DNA of 48,690 nt from an uncultured Lachnospiraceae bacterium (lineage in GTDB: Bacteria > Bacillota > Clostridia > Lachnospirales > Lachnospiraceae). Of this stretch, positions 15,007 through 24,800 are shown piece after piece. The stretch spans positions 1-48,690 of the forward strand of contig CACZFF010000017.1 of NCBI GenBank assembly GCA_902780385.1, read 5' to 3'. A program made the position numbers and the translations under genes. Below the pieces are notes generated by a model. It made no database searches. It was not told where the DNA came from and saw only the letters and a program-made list of their open reading frames with translations. How positions within the stretch are numbered: the first letter of the stretch is position 1; each line of letters starts with the position of its first letter.

Positions 15007-16548
15007 ATGAAGAACACCAATCACAAGTACCTCTGCTGGCTGGCAGAAATCAGGGGGATCGGCAGAAAAAAGAAGTTTTCGCTCATGCAGGCCGCAGGCG
15101 GGGCCAGCCTTTTTTCGATGGTGGCAGAGGACGGTATCTTCTCCACAGAGAAAGAAACTGGTTCCTTTTCTTTGGAGGCAGCCGGAGACGAACAGGATCC
15201 GGGCCTGGCTGCCAGGCTTTTGTATACTGCGCCCGAGAAAGAGCTGCGCTTTCTCTGGGGAGAAGCGGGTGCAAAAACACCGGGCAGCCGCGAGGAGTGG
15301 CAGGCCCTTTTAAATGCCCGCAGGCAGGAACCGGAGCGGATCGAGGAGGAGCTGGCCCGGGCAGGGATCGGGTTTGTATCTGTCCTGGAGGAGGGATTCC
15401 CAGAGAAACTCAGGGAGATCCCGGATCCCCCTTTCGGGATTTATTATAAAGGGAGCATGCCTTTGGAAAATGAGCCTGCCGCAGCCATCATCGGAGCCCG
15501 CCTTGCGTCCGGTTACGGCAGGGAGCAGGCCCGCCGCTTCGGACGGCGGATCGGTGCCCGCGGGATCTCAGTGATCAGCGGGATGGCAAGAGGCATCGAC
15601 GGGATCGCGCAGAAGGCAGCGCTGGATGCCGGCGGCAGATCCTATGCCGTGCTGGGCTGCGGAGTGGATATCTGTTATCCGGAGGAAAACCGGGAACTCT
15701 ACGAGCGCCTGCAGCAGCAGGGCGGAGTCCTGTCGGAATATCCCCCCGGCATGCAGCCGATCGCCAAGCTGTTTCCGCCGAGAAACCGTATCATCAGCGG
15801 ACTCTCGGATCTGGTCCTGGTGATTGAAGCCAGAAAGAGGTCCGGAACCCTGATCACAGTCGACATGGCGCTGGAGCAGGGACGGGAAGTTTATGCCCTC
15901 CCCGGGAGGGTCAGTGATTCCCTCAGCGACGGATGCAACCGCCTGATCCGTCAGGGCGCGGGACCGGCGACCTGCCCGCAGGATATCCTGGAGTACTTTT
16001 TCGGAACGGGAAGTGAGGAAGAAGGTATAAAGGGGGAGCGGAAGGCGGCAAAGACGATGAAGAGGGAGCCTGAGCCGTCCGGCAGGATCAAAATAGATCA
16101 GGAATCTATAGAAAAAGAGAACCGGGCAGAGGCGTACCCGCAGATAATTGACCGGCAAAATGCGGAAATGAAGGAAGAGGGTTGGCTGGAAACAGGGTTG
16201 AAAAACAGGAATCTGCAGAATGCTGAGCAGCAGAAAGAGGATTGGAATAATGCTGAAATGCAGGAAGAAGAATGGGAAGATACAGAGCAGCATCAAGAAA
16301 ATAATTTGGAGCAAATGACTCCAGAGACTCCAGAGACGCTGGACCGGAGGATCCTGCGGCTGCTCTCTTCAGAAGATGAAAAGCACATAGAGCGGATCCT
16401 GGAAGAGGTGAGCGGGCCTGATCCTTTTTCTGACTCTGCAAAAGCGGAAGTCCCGGTTTCTCTGTCGGAACTGGTTTCCTGCCTCATGCGTCTGAAGATT
16501 GAGGGCAGAGTGGAGGAATCTTCGGCAGGGTATTATAGAAAAATATGA
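15007..16548 (+). CDS. dprA: DNA-processing protein DprA with long acidic insert
   Basis: A 513-residue protein; typical DprA is about 290-370. DprA loads RecA on incoming single-stranded DNA during transformation. The Rossmann-fold core is at about residues 155-335: IIGARLASGYG, ISGMARGIDG, VLGCGVDICYP, GGVLSEYPPG, FPPRNRIISG and the final ARKRSGTLIT. A winged-helix domain closes the protein (about 445-513). Between them lies a ~110-residue hydrophilic insert with repeated NAEM/QNAE, EEEW and KEDW-type patterns that looks disordered. The N-terminal SAM-like helices contain GIGRKKKF. The stop at 16546-16548 falls inside the terminal repeat of the next element. The gene follows comM by 5 nt. 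Confidence 0.95.
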   Translation: MKNTNHKYLCWLAEIRGIGRKKKFSLMQAAGGASLFSMVAEDGIFSTEKETGSFSLEAAGDEQDPGLAARLLYTAPEKELRFLWGEAGAKTPGSREEWQALLNARRQEPERIEEELARAGIGFVSVLEEGFPEKLREIPDPPFGIYYKGSMPLENEPAAAIIGARLASGYGREQARRFGRRIGARGISVISGMARGIDGIAQKAALDAGGRSYAVLGCGVDICYPEENRELYERLQQQGGVLSEYPPGMQPIAKLFPPRNRIISGLSDLVLVIEARKRSGTLITVDMALEQGREVYALPGRVSDSLSDGCNRLIRQGAGPATCPQDILEYFFGTGSEEEGIKGERKAAKTMKREPEPSGRIKIDQESIEKENRAEAYPQIIDRQNAEMKEEGWLETGLKNRNLQNAEQQKEDWNNAEMQEEEWEDTEQHQENNLEQMTPETPETLDRRILRLLSSEDEKHIERILEEVSGPDPFSDSAKAEVPVSLSELVSCLMRLKIEGRVEESSAGYYRKI

Positions 16549-16733
16549 TGAAAACAGCGAGCCAGGCGGCTGCAAATGCCATGCTCGCATGAGCATTTGC
16601 AGACATTTGGCGAGCGCCCAAACACGAGGAAGGAGCCATTTTGCATGCCAATCATGCAAAATGAGCGGAATCCGAGTGGTTGGAGCGGGCTGAGAGCGTG
16701 TAAGCGCGACAGCACGCGTAGTTTTCATCATAT
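16543..16733. repeat. MITE-like element overlapping the dprA stop codon
   Basis: Perfect 13-bp terminal inverted repeats (16543-16555 ATATGATGAAAAC and 16721-16733) enclose two hairpins: 16570-16579 with 16593-16602 (CTGCAAATGC/GCATTTGCAG) and 16637-16647 with 16653-16663 (CATTTTGCATG/CATGCAAAATG). The order and wording of the hairpins resemble the element at 4596-4749, although the termini differ. The dprA stop lies in its left end. The remaining gap to 16910 is AT-rich with a TATAAT at 16878-16883 that may start the next gene. Confidence 0.7.
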
Positions 16734-16910
16734 ATGTCTGTGAACGCAGGCCATGGTCGCAAATTTTAGAAAATGTCGAAATCTTTTTTGCAGGTACGCA
16801 AAAACTATGAAATCGATAAAAAGATGATTCTTCCAAAGGATAGCAGTGAACTCATCTTGAATTAAATATTTCGGAAGTATAATATTTATATATAAAAGAG
16901 CGGAAATGAC

Positions 16911-17592
16911 ATGACGGTTATTGACAGCATAAAAAACGAAAACGCATCAGAGGAGCAGAAAGAGAGCGCTGCTGCAGGGACACCTTATGACGATGCATTC
17001 CGGACAATGACAAACGACTGTCCGGATCTGCTCATTCCTGTGATCAATGAGATCTTTGGAAAAAAGTATCCGAATGATGCAAAGGTCATATTCGGCCAGA
17101 ACGAGCATTTCATCAATACCATGGACGGGGATCTGGAGAAACGGATCACAGACAGTTCCTTCAAAATCGTTGAGCGTACAGGAAAATGTAGTGGGAAATA
17201 TCTGATCGAGTGCCAGTCGAAGCCCGACAGTACCATGGTTGTCAGGATATTTGAGTATGCCACACAGATCGCTCTTGACGAGAATGTGATCGTCGGGAAC
17301 AGGATAATATCAGAGATGTGTCATTCTTGATATGACAAAACTCGTTTCGGGAGCGCTGACAGAAAAGTACAGAATAGTGAAGGAAGGAGTGGAAAAGATT
17401 ATGCGTGGGAAAGTGATCGAAACAGAAGCGAGCAGGATATACAGAGAAGGTGCTAAAGAAGCTGACCGCAACAGACTGACTCAGGTCGCTAAAGACATGC
17501 TGGATGATGGGCTGGAGCCTGAGAGGGTTGCTCGTATTCTGCATATTACTGTTGAGAAGCTGGAAGAATTAGTGGGTCTGGTGACATCCTGA
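16911..17592 (+). pseudogene. Rpn/PD-(D/E)XK nuclease-family gene, broken
   Basis: Two consecutive frames (16911-17330 and 17332-17592) together resemble a Rpn-like/PDDEXK_2 transposase-associated protein of about 300 residues, now only about 225. The first piece has the family N-terminus (DDAFRTMTNDCPDLLIPVI, GQNEHF), the acidic residue in RITDSSF and the nuclease motif YLIECQSKPD, then RIFEYATQIAL, and ends abruptly. The second piece is the usual helical C-terminus (MTKLVSGALTEKY, then DMLDDGLEPERVARIL). The middle of the family fold is missing and a stop separates the halves, so an internal deletion with frameshift is likely. A 60-bp piece of the second half recurs at 20939-20998. Confidence 0.75.
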
Positions 17593-17610
17593 TTCTTTTT
17601 ACAAAGATCC

Positions 17611-17739
17611 ATGAAGGTGGCTGCCTGTTGCTGCGTGTCTGTAGAACAAGATGATCAGGAAGGCTCCATCGCTAATCAGGAAGAACACTACGAGACACTG
17701 ATTCGGAAAAATCCTGACTACATTCTTGCGGAATCTATA
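17611..17739 (+). pseudogene. Fragment of a large serine recombinase (N-terminus)
   Basis: The frame from 17611 begins MKVAACCCVSVEQDDQEGS and continues IANQEEHYETLIRKNPDY, which matches the start of large serine recombinases; these normally read KVAAYCRVSTEQ. The catalytic Ser is kept but the adjacent Arg has become Cys. Family similarity stops after about 43 residues and the frame ends at 17832. This is a decayed remnant of a mobile-element integrase. Confidence 0.7.
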
Positions 17740-17817
17740 ATTACTTTAGTATGGTACCTGTTATTGATACCCTGGGAAGAAACAATGACGGCAATACACC
17801 GATTAACCTGGAATCTG

Positions 17818-17876
17818 AGCGCTTGCAAATAATCTGGAGCATAGGATGTTCTAGATTGTTTGCACGCGCTTTTTTA
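17818..17876 (+). terminator. Intrinsic terminator-like hairpin
   Basis: Arms 17818-17835 (AGCGCTTGCAAATAATCT) and 17853-17870 pair with small mismatches and are followed by a T-run to 17876. It precedes the leucine-rich-repeat gene by about 75 nt and probably ends transcripts of the remnant genes. Confidence 0.7.
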
Positions 17877-17950
17877 TATATGTGTTGCGTAAATAAAGAG
17901 ATGATTGGTGATACGAAGACCACATATTTCTGTTACTGGAGGATAGCTGT

Positions 17951-20611
17951 ATGAAAAAAGTAAATGGTATTACTAGGCGCATAGCGGCAGTTCTGCTTGC
18001 GGGAGCACTGACGGCGGGGGCGGCAGCAGTTCCTGTGTTTGCGGCAGAAGACAGGGGAAATACTTCTGAGGTTTCTGTTGAGAAAATGGCAAAAGAAGCG
18101 GCAGAGGAAGCCGGGGCGGCAAAGGGTGCAGCTGAAGAGGCAGCATCTCAAGCAGAAATGGAAGAAGCATCTGAATCTGATACATCAGCGGCTGAATCTG
18201 ATGCATCAAAAGAAGCTGCAACTGAAGAAGCAGTGGAAAGTATAAATGGTCAAGGCTTTGAAAAAGAAACAGAGCGCATAACTGACAAAGGTTTTGGTGA
18301 AGAAGCAGAGACATCGGGCGAAGAATCCGGAAATACTGCAGATACCATGGAAGCAGCAGGGAATACGGCAACGGATGCTGCGGCAGCGGGTGAGAATGCA
18401 GCGGGTGATGTTACAGCGGGTGATACTTCAGTAAGTGATGCCGAAGAAAACACAGCTGACGAAAATACAGATACTGAAGACACTGAACTGGAAGAGGATA
18501 CTGCTGGAGAGATGGAAGCAGATGATGCTGCGACTGGTCGGGACGGGCAAACAGAGGATTCGGATGATGCAGCCCCATCGGAAACAGATATGGAAAATGG
18601 CACCCTTCAGGAGAAAATGATTACTGAGCCGGGTGATCAGGAAACAGTGTTGACGGACGCAATGATGAGTACTGTGGCTTCCGGGAAGTGCGGAACGAAT
18701 CTGACATGGACTCTGAATGATCAGGGAACCCTGACCATCAGTGGGACGGGGAAGATGAATAATTATAATTATCAAGGCAGTCCCTGGTACACAGAAAGAG
18801 AAACAATAAAAACGGTTATAGTGAAAGACGGTGTGACAAGCATAGGAACCAGAGCATTCGATGATTGTGAGAATTTGACGACTATCAAAATAGGAAACGG
18901 CTTGAAAAGCATCGGGACATTTGCATTTCATTATTGCCAGAGCCTAAGGAACATCACGATCCCGGACAGCGTGACAAGCATCGGTGGATATGCATTTTAT
19001 TTTTGCAAGAGTCTTAAGAACATCACGATCCCGAAAAGTGTGACGAGCATCAACGAATGGACATTTTTTTACTGCAAGAGTCTTGAGAGTATCACGATTC
19101 CGGACAGCGTAAAATCTTTCGGGCATGACACCTTTAGTCAATGCAGCAGCCTGAAGAGCATCAAAATCCCAAATGGCGTGACAAGTATTAAAAACGGTAC
19201 ATTTGCTATGTGCAGCAGCCTGTCAAACATCACGATTCCTGATAGCGTGACGAGCATTGGCGAGTTTGCGTTTTCTGAATGCAGCAGCTTTACGAGCGTC
19301 AAGATTCCGAAGAACGTTAAGGAAATCCAGGGATATGCATTTAATGAGTGCGGTAATTTGAAAAAGATCGAGATTCCGAAGAGTGTGTCGATCATTGGAG
19401 AATATGCATTCTACAGATGCAAAAATCTCGCAGAAGTTTATTACACAGGTTCCCAGGCCCAGTGGAATCAGATAGATATTAAAAATGATAATGATCCACT
19501 TCTCAATGCAGTGATCCACTACAACTGGAATGTAACCCAGCATTTTAGTGATGCAGTCATTTCGGGTCTCTCAGCCAAAACATACACAGGCAAGGCCCTG
19601 ACGCCGGTTCCTGTAGTAACAATCGGAGTGACCAGATTGACTCCGAACACGGACTACACGGTCTCTTATTCCAATAATATTAACGCGGGCACGGCGACTG
19701 TGACGATCACCGGCAAGGGCAGGTTTTCCGGCACCAAAACTGCCAATTTCAAGATCAACAAGGCGTCCCAGCCGATTACGGTGAAGTCCACTGCTTACAC
19801 CATTACCGTAGGAAGGACTGCGACGGTCTCGATCACTGGCGCCAGGGGCACGAAGTCATTCAAGTCATCGGATACATCCATCGCCGCCGTCAATGCTGCC
19901 ACTGGTGTTGTAACGGGGAAGAAGCTCGGTAAGGTGACGATCACGGCAGCATCTGCCGCTACATCGAACTATTATGCGGCATCCAAAACGATTACGATCA
20001 CAGTTGGTCTGCCTAAGCCCGGCAGCTGCCGCTTCAATAAGTGGAACAATGCGCAGTACAGCAGCTGTCAGATCGCCTGGAACAAGGTGGAAGGCGCTGA
20101 CGGCTACCAGAGCCTCTTGAGCTGGACTGACGGAAGTCACGCTGTGACGACAAGTCTGAAATCTAATGTCCTCAGTCAGAAATGCACGGTCGCAGTCAAC
20201 CATGTCAGCCAGTTCAAGGTCAGGGCATATAAAAATATATCGGGCAGCCGCGTGTACGGCGTATGGTCCAACGTGGAATACATCACCCCTTCGCCGACCA
20301 AACTCACTACCAAAAACGCGAGTTCCGGATCCACCCTGAAGATGAACATCAACTGGAACATCATCTACGGATGCAACGGTTACAATGTCTTCCTCGCAAC
20401 AAATCCCAACGGAACCTGGTACTGGAACCAGTCCACTTCCACAAAAGCAGACGCGACCAGTGCTGCCATCACCAAGTTCAGGGGCTCTAATCTCAAGAAG
20501 AATACCCGTTATTACGTACGAATTGTCACAAGACGTCAACGTAATGGTGTATTCTGCACTGTGCCCATGCCGGCAAGTAATACCTATATTGGGTCGTTCA
20601 TCATTAAATAA
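17951..20611 (+). CDS. Secreted BspA-like leucine-rich-repeat surface protein
   Basis: An 886-residue secreted protein. Residues 1-32 are a Sec signal (basic start, RIAAVLLAGALTAGAAAV core, VFAAED cut region). Residues ~33-230 are an Ala/Glu/Asp/Thr-rich low-complexity stalk. From ~235 to 520 come about ten LRR_5 (BspA-type) repeats of ~23 residues with the pattern ITIPDSVTSIGEFAFSECSS. Next is an MBG/YDG-type repeat (YTGKALTPVPVV, then NNINAGTATVTITGKG), a BIG_2 Ig-like domain (~615-690), and a C-terminal pair of fibronectin-III-like domains (~690-886). No LPxTG motif is seen. The C-terminal ~200 residues closely match those of the protein at 21870-24989. TGGAGG precedes the ATG. Adhesion is inferred from the family. 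Confidence 0.9.
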   Translation: MKKVNGITRRIAAVLLAGALTAGAAAVPVFAAEDRGNTSEVSVEKMAKEAAEEAGAAKGAAEEAASQAEMEEASESDTSAAESDASKEAATEEAVESINGQGFEKETERITDKGFGEEAETSGEESGNTADTMEAAGNTATDAAAAGENAAGDVTAGDTSVSDAEENTADENTDTEDTELEEDTAGEMEADDAATGRDGQTEDSDDAAPSETDMENGTLQEKMITEPGDQETVLTDAMMSTVASGKCGTNLTWTLNDQGTLTISGTGKMNNYNYQGSPWYTERETIKTVIVKDGVTSIGTRAFDDCENLTTIKIGNGLKSIGTFAFHYCQSLRNITIPDSVTSIGGYAFYFCKSLKNITIPKSVTSINEWTFFYCKSLESITIPDSVKSFGHDTFSQCSSLKSIKIPNGVTSIKNGTFAMCSSLSNITIPDSVTSIGEFAFSECSSFTSVKIPKNVKEIQGYAFNECGNLKKIEIPKSVSIIGEYAFYRCKNLAEVYYTGSQAQWNQIDIKNDNDPLLNAVIHYNWNVTQHFSDAVISGLSAKTYTGKALTPVPVVTIGVTRLTPNTDYTVSYSNNINAGTATVTITGKGRFSGTKTANFKINKASQPITVKSTAYTITVGRTATVSITGARGTKSFKSSDTSIAAVNAATGVVTGKKLGKVTITAASAATSNYYAASKTITITVGLPKPGSCRFNKWNNAQYSSCQIAWNKVEGADGYQSLLSWTDGSHAVTTSLKSNVLSQKCTVAVNHVSQFKVRAYKNISGSRVYGVWSNVEYITPSPTKLTTKNASSGSTLKMNINWNIIYGCNGYNVFLATNPNGTWYWNQSTSTKADATSAAITKFRGSNLKKNTRYYVRIVTRRQRNGVFCTVPMPASNTYIGSFIIK

Positions 20612-20692
20612 GGATTTTCGAGCTTTTATATCGGTTCTTGATCGGTATGGTGAAAATGTGGTTGTAACAGAATAAAGGGATTAAAGATTAAT

Positions 20693-20731
20693 CGGCACTT
20701 CTTCCTGAGATGGAGGGGGTGCCGGCTTTTT
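20693..20731 (+). terminator. Intrinsic terminator after the LRR protein gene
   Basis: CGGCAC (20693-20698) pairs with GTGCCG (20719-20724), with further pairing inside, followed by CTTTTT to 20731. Confidence 0.8.
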
Positions 20732-20922
20732 ATATACAAACCACCAAAATGTCACTCAATAACGAACGGCTGCAGTGCTTTAATGGTACAATAGTAATGT
20801 ACTCAGGAGCGGCCTGCGGACTTTTTTTACAGAGTCAAGAAATCAGTATACTGTTGTAAATGATGTAGTAGGAATCATTGATCGTAAACACAGATTTGCA
20901 GGAAGATCTTCTTTCTGCGTTT

Positions 20923-20998
20923 CAGAGGTGTTTCATTTTTGATATGACAAAACTCGTTTCGGGAGCGCTGACAGAAAAGTACAGAATAGTGAAGGAAG
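20923..20998 (+). pseudogene. Short fragment of the Rpn-family gene (60 bp identical copy)
   Basis: Positions 20939-20998 are identical to 17327-17386, the start of the second half of the broken Rpn gene, and the preceding ~16 nt are nearly so. Only about 20 codons survive. The other sequence of the 20732-21149 gap shows no gene; a long T-run (20822-20828) follows a GC-rich stretch. Confidence 0.85.
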
Positions 20999-21149
20999 TG
21001 GAAGTGGAAGAATGAATAGAGGGCGTTGACGAATGCCGCTTCAACAGATAAAGTTGTAAATGAAGAACCACCTTTTTTAACGATTTTTATGTTTTTCCTG
21101 ATCGCTTCACAGAAGCTTTCAGCGGGAATCTGTGTGGGAGAGGATTGTC

Positions 21150-21791
21150 ATGAATGATCACAAAAAGTATTATCAGATATTAATAGAATTTAAAAAGACA
21201 CTCGGGGTGGACGATGAGGAGTTTGCAGAGCTGATCAGAATGGAACCGGAGCGTCTGAAGGACTGTGTAGACACATGTCAGAAACCCCTGATCGGAACCT
21301 TTGCCTCCACGGCGTCCGGTCTTTTCCGGGCTGTGGATTCGGCAAGAGAAGATGAAGCCGGTGCTCCTGCAGACGCCCTTCATTCTCTTTACAGCCAGCT
21401 GATCGAAGAATATGTGCGGCTTAATCCGGACCAGTTTGAACCGGGTTTGAACTCCTATCTGGCTAAATCCCTGGAGGATCTGGCTGACCGGACTGGCAGC
21501 CGGGAACTTACAGAGACTGTCAGACAGCTTCTGGGACTGGAAGAGCCTGAAAAGAAGGAAGATGAAGAAATTCCCGATTCCGACCCGGCTGTTACGGGGC
21601 GGGGTTCTGATGACCTGGCTGCTCCCAGGGCTGCTTCTGCTCTTTCGGATGATACGGAGTTCTTTTCAGATGATTCGGATATGATGTTCACACAGATCAA
21701 AGAGGCATGGAGCAGACTTACCCCTTCCGGCCGGAGAGTTGTATGGAGCCTGGTGCGGGAACTATCTGTGCTGAAAGAATTGCAGAGATAA
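21150..21791 (+). CDS. Hypothetical acidic cytosolic protein
   Basis: A 213-residue protein without a recognised family. The first ~65 residues are helical and resemble a small helix-turn-helix layout (KTLGVDDEEFAELIRMEPER), but the match is weak. Residues ~130-180 are a disordered Glu/Asp/Ser-rich linker, and the last ~30 residues form another helix (TPSGRRVVWSLVRELSVLKE). There is no signal peptide. The ATG at 21150 is preferred over 21132 because GAGAGGA lies 5-6 nt upstream. It ends 78 nt before the next secreted protein and could be cotranscribed with it; a regulatory role is only a guess. Confidence 0.6.
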   Translation: MNDHKKYYQILIEFKKTLGVDDEEFAELIRMEPERLKDCVDTCQKPLIGTFASTASGLFRAVDSAREDEAGAPADALHSLYSQLIEEYVRLNPDQFEPGLNSYLAKSLEDLADRTGSRELTETVRQLLGLEEPEKKEDEEIPDSDPAVTGRGSDDLAAPRAASALSDDTEFFSDDSDMMFTQIKEAWSRLTPSGRRVVWSLVRELSVLKELQR

Positions 21792-21869
21792 GGATGGCAG
21801 TAGTCACGCGGATAAGACAGAGGACGGATTTGGATTCGTGGGCAAAAACACAAGAAAAGGAGGACGGAA

Positions 21870-24800
21870 ATGAAATGTCAAAAAGTGATAGCCTTGCTGC
21901 TATCAACAGCCCTGTCAGTTTCTACCTGCATTCAGCTCGGAAGCATTACTGCTCTGGGGACGGAAACCGCAATCACTGCGGAAGCTGATGCGGTGCAGGA
22001 GGAAGCTGTACAATCTGCTGAGGAGGCAGAGGAGCAGGAGGAAATTTCAGACTCCTCAGTGGCGGAATTCACAGAACAGGCTGATACGGAAGAGGAGACC
22101 GAATCTGCGGAGGAGGCCGCTGCCGGAGACAGTCAGGAGGAAACCACCGGGGAAACTGACGCAGTAGACACGGAAACTGCAGAATCATCGGGAACAGACT
22201 CGACAGAAGCCGAAACAGCCGAAGCCGAAACAGCAGAAACCGAAGAAGCGGGCAGCGCTGCTGACAATGAGGCAGAAGCCAATCTTCCTGCACAGGAGGC
22301 TGAGTCATCGGACACTGAAAGCTCTGCACCTGTCCAGGAATCAGAACCTGCTGCTCCGGAAGAAGGGGCGGTCCCTGAAACTGATACGGTAAAAGAGGAC
22401 AGTCCCGAAAGCAGCACTGTCATAACAGCACCTGCTGAAAAAGACAGTGTGAATACAGATGCTCAGAATTACATTGAGCTCTCCCCGGAGGATGACTTTT
22501 CTGCTGCGATTGAGATCAAAGCCGGAGACACCAAAAATGTGAGAATCGCAGATGGAGAAGGGTATGTCCTCTATCGCTTTGTCCCCAAACAAACAAGCGG
22601 ATATTCTTTCTATTCTTCCAATAACACATTCGTTCCTGACTGCCTTTTATACGATTCGAAGAAACAACAGCTAGGTGAATATGGCAGCAGAGACGAAGAC
22701 GGCAATTTCCGATTGGCACATATATTTACAGCCGGTAAGACGTATTACTTCCTGGTCTGTTCTTCAGATGACGATGGCGGCACCTGCAAGGTCCATCTGG
22801 AAAAAACTGATTTTTGCTGTGAACGCGTAAGTGAATCGGAAATAGCGGTTCCATACAATGGAGAAGCTACATTTCAGGTAAAAGCAGTATCTTCTTCAAA
22901 TATATATTACCAGTGGTATAACTCCAATGACAGGGCAATCCGAGGGGCAACCTCTGCCACCTATACTTTTACAGCAAGTAAATGCGATTATTATTACTGC
23001 AATATCAGCGACGAAGCCGGGAACGAAGAAGATATATACTTCTCGATCAGCATCGAAAATCACCTGACAGTATATCCGGAAGGCGAAGATGAGGAGTCAG
23101 ATGAAAAGATTATTTATACTGCAGTCAATACATCTGTTGACTTGAAAGTCGTTGTATCCGCCGACAATAAGTCCGGTCTCATTTACACCTGGTATATGGA
23201 TGAAGAAGAAATAGAAGGCGCTGCTGCCTCTTCATACAAAACGGAACCTATTACAGAGAAACACATATTTAAATGCTATGTTGAAGACTGCTATGGCAAT
23301 TTTGAAACAGCCGAATTTGTAGTTGACAATCTGAATTATGGTACTGCGCAGACAATCAAAGCCGGGGATAACCGTCAGGTCAGTGTGACCGAAGAACAGC
23401 CTTTTGTAATGTTTAAGTTCACGCCGACACAGACATCGGCTTATACATTATATTCTTCTGACAGCACTGTGCAATCTCGTGTAGAAGTCTTGAATGATTC
23501 CTATGATATGCTCTTTTACAATGAATACGGTGGTGACGACGGTAATTTCAAATTGACGAAAGAATTTACTGCCGGAACAACATATTATATTCTTGCAAAG
23601 GCATGCTATTCCGATGAATACGGAAGCTATACTATACATCTTAAAAAAGAGTCCAAAAAGATTCAGACCATCTCAGCCAGTGATATGACCCTTTCCTGCG
23701 GAGCGAGCAAAAAAATCACTGTCAGCGGGGCAAAGGGCGAACTGGGGTTTTACAGCTCAGAAGAGTCAATAGCCGATGTAGACGAGGACGGACTGGTAAC
23801 CGCTTATAGTCCGGGAACCACAAAAATCTATATCTATGCCTTTGATACCGACGAATATCTTGAATCCGATGAAATCGCAATCAAGATTACTGTCCTGGAA
23901 GATCGTATCGATATCAAAACTGCAACAGTGACCGGTATCAGTAATAAGACCTTCAATGGCAGAGCCCAGACGCAGTCACCTGTCGTGAAGATGGGGACTG
24001 CAACTCTAAAGGCAGGCACTGACTACACTCTCTCCTACACGAACAATATAAATGCAGGAACAGCCAATGTGACCATAAGCGGCAAGGGGCATTACAAAGG
24101 AACAATTACCAGGACATTCACAATCGGCAAAGCTGCCCAGAATTTTACAGTCAAAGCAGCTGCCGCAAGTATTGGTGTCGGCAAGACCACAAAAGTGACA
24201 GCCAGCGGTGCCAGGGAAACCACCAATTATACTTTCAAGTCTTCAAACACTAAAGTCGCTGTAGTCAACGCAGCCGGCACTGTCACTGGCAAAGCACTCG
24301 GCACTGTTACCATCACAGTCAGCACGGCTGAGACAGCGAACTATAAGGCAGGCTCAAAGACAATAACCATTACTGTCAGAAAAACCCTGAAGAAGCCCGG
24401 CAACTGCCGCTTTGTCAAGTGGAACAATTCAAGTTATACCAGCTGCCGGATCGGCTGGAATAAGACCGAAGGTGCAGATGGATACGAGACGCTTCTGTCC
24501 TGGACAGACGGATCCCATGCCAGCAGGACCATTGTCAAATCCAGTGTCCTCTATAGGGACTGCACAGTTCATCCCCAGCATGTAAGTCAGATGATGGTCA
24601 GGGCCTTCTACATGTCAGGAGGCAAGCGTGTATTCGGCCCCTGGTCCAATGTGGAATACATCACCCCTTCGCCGACCAAGCTCACGACCAAAAACGCGAG
24701 TTCCGGATCCAATTTGAAGATGAACATCAACTGGAACATCATCTACGGATGCAATGGTTACAATGTTTTCCTCACAACAAATCCCAACGGTACATGGTAC

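Noticed and set aside
18840-19430. Regularly spaced ~69-bp repeats that resemble a CRISPR array
   Set aside because: The spacing equals the 23-residue LRR_5 protein repeat, units are in frame and diverged, and there are no unique spacers.
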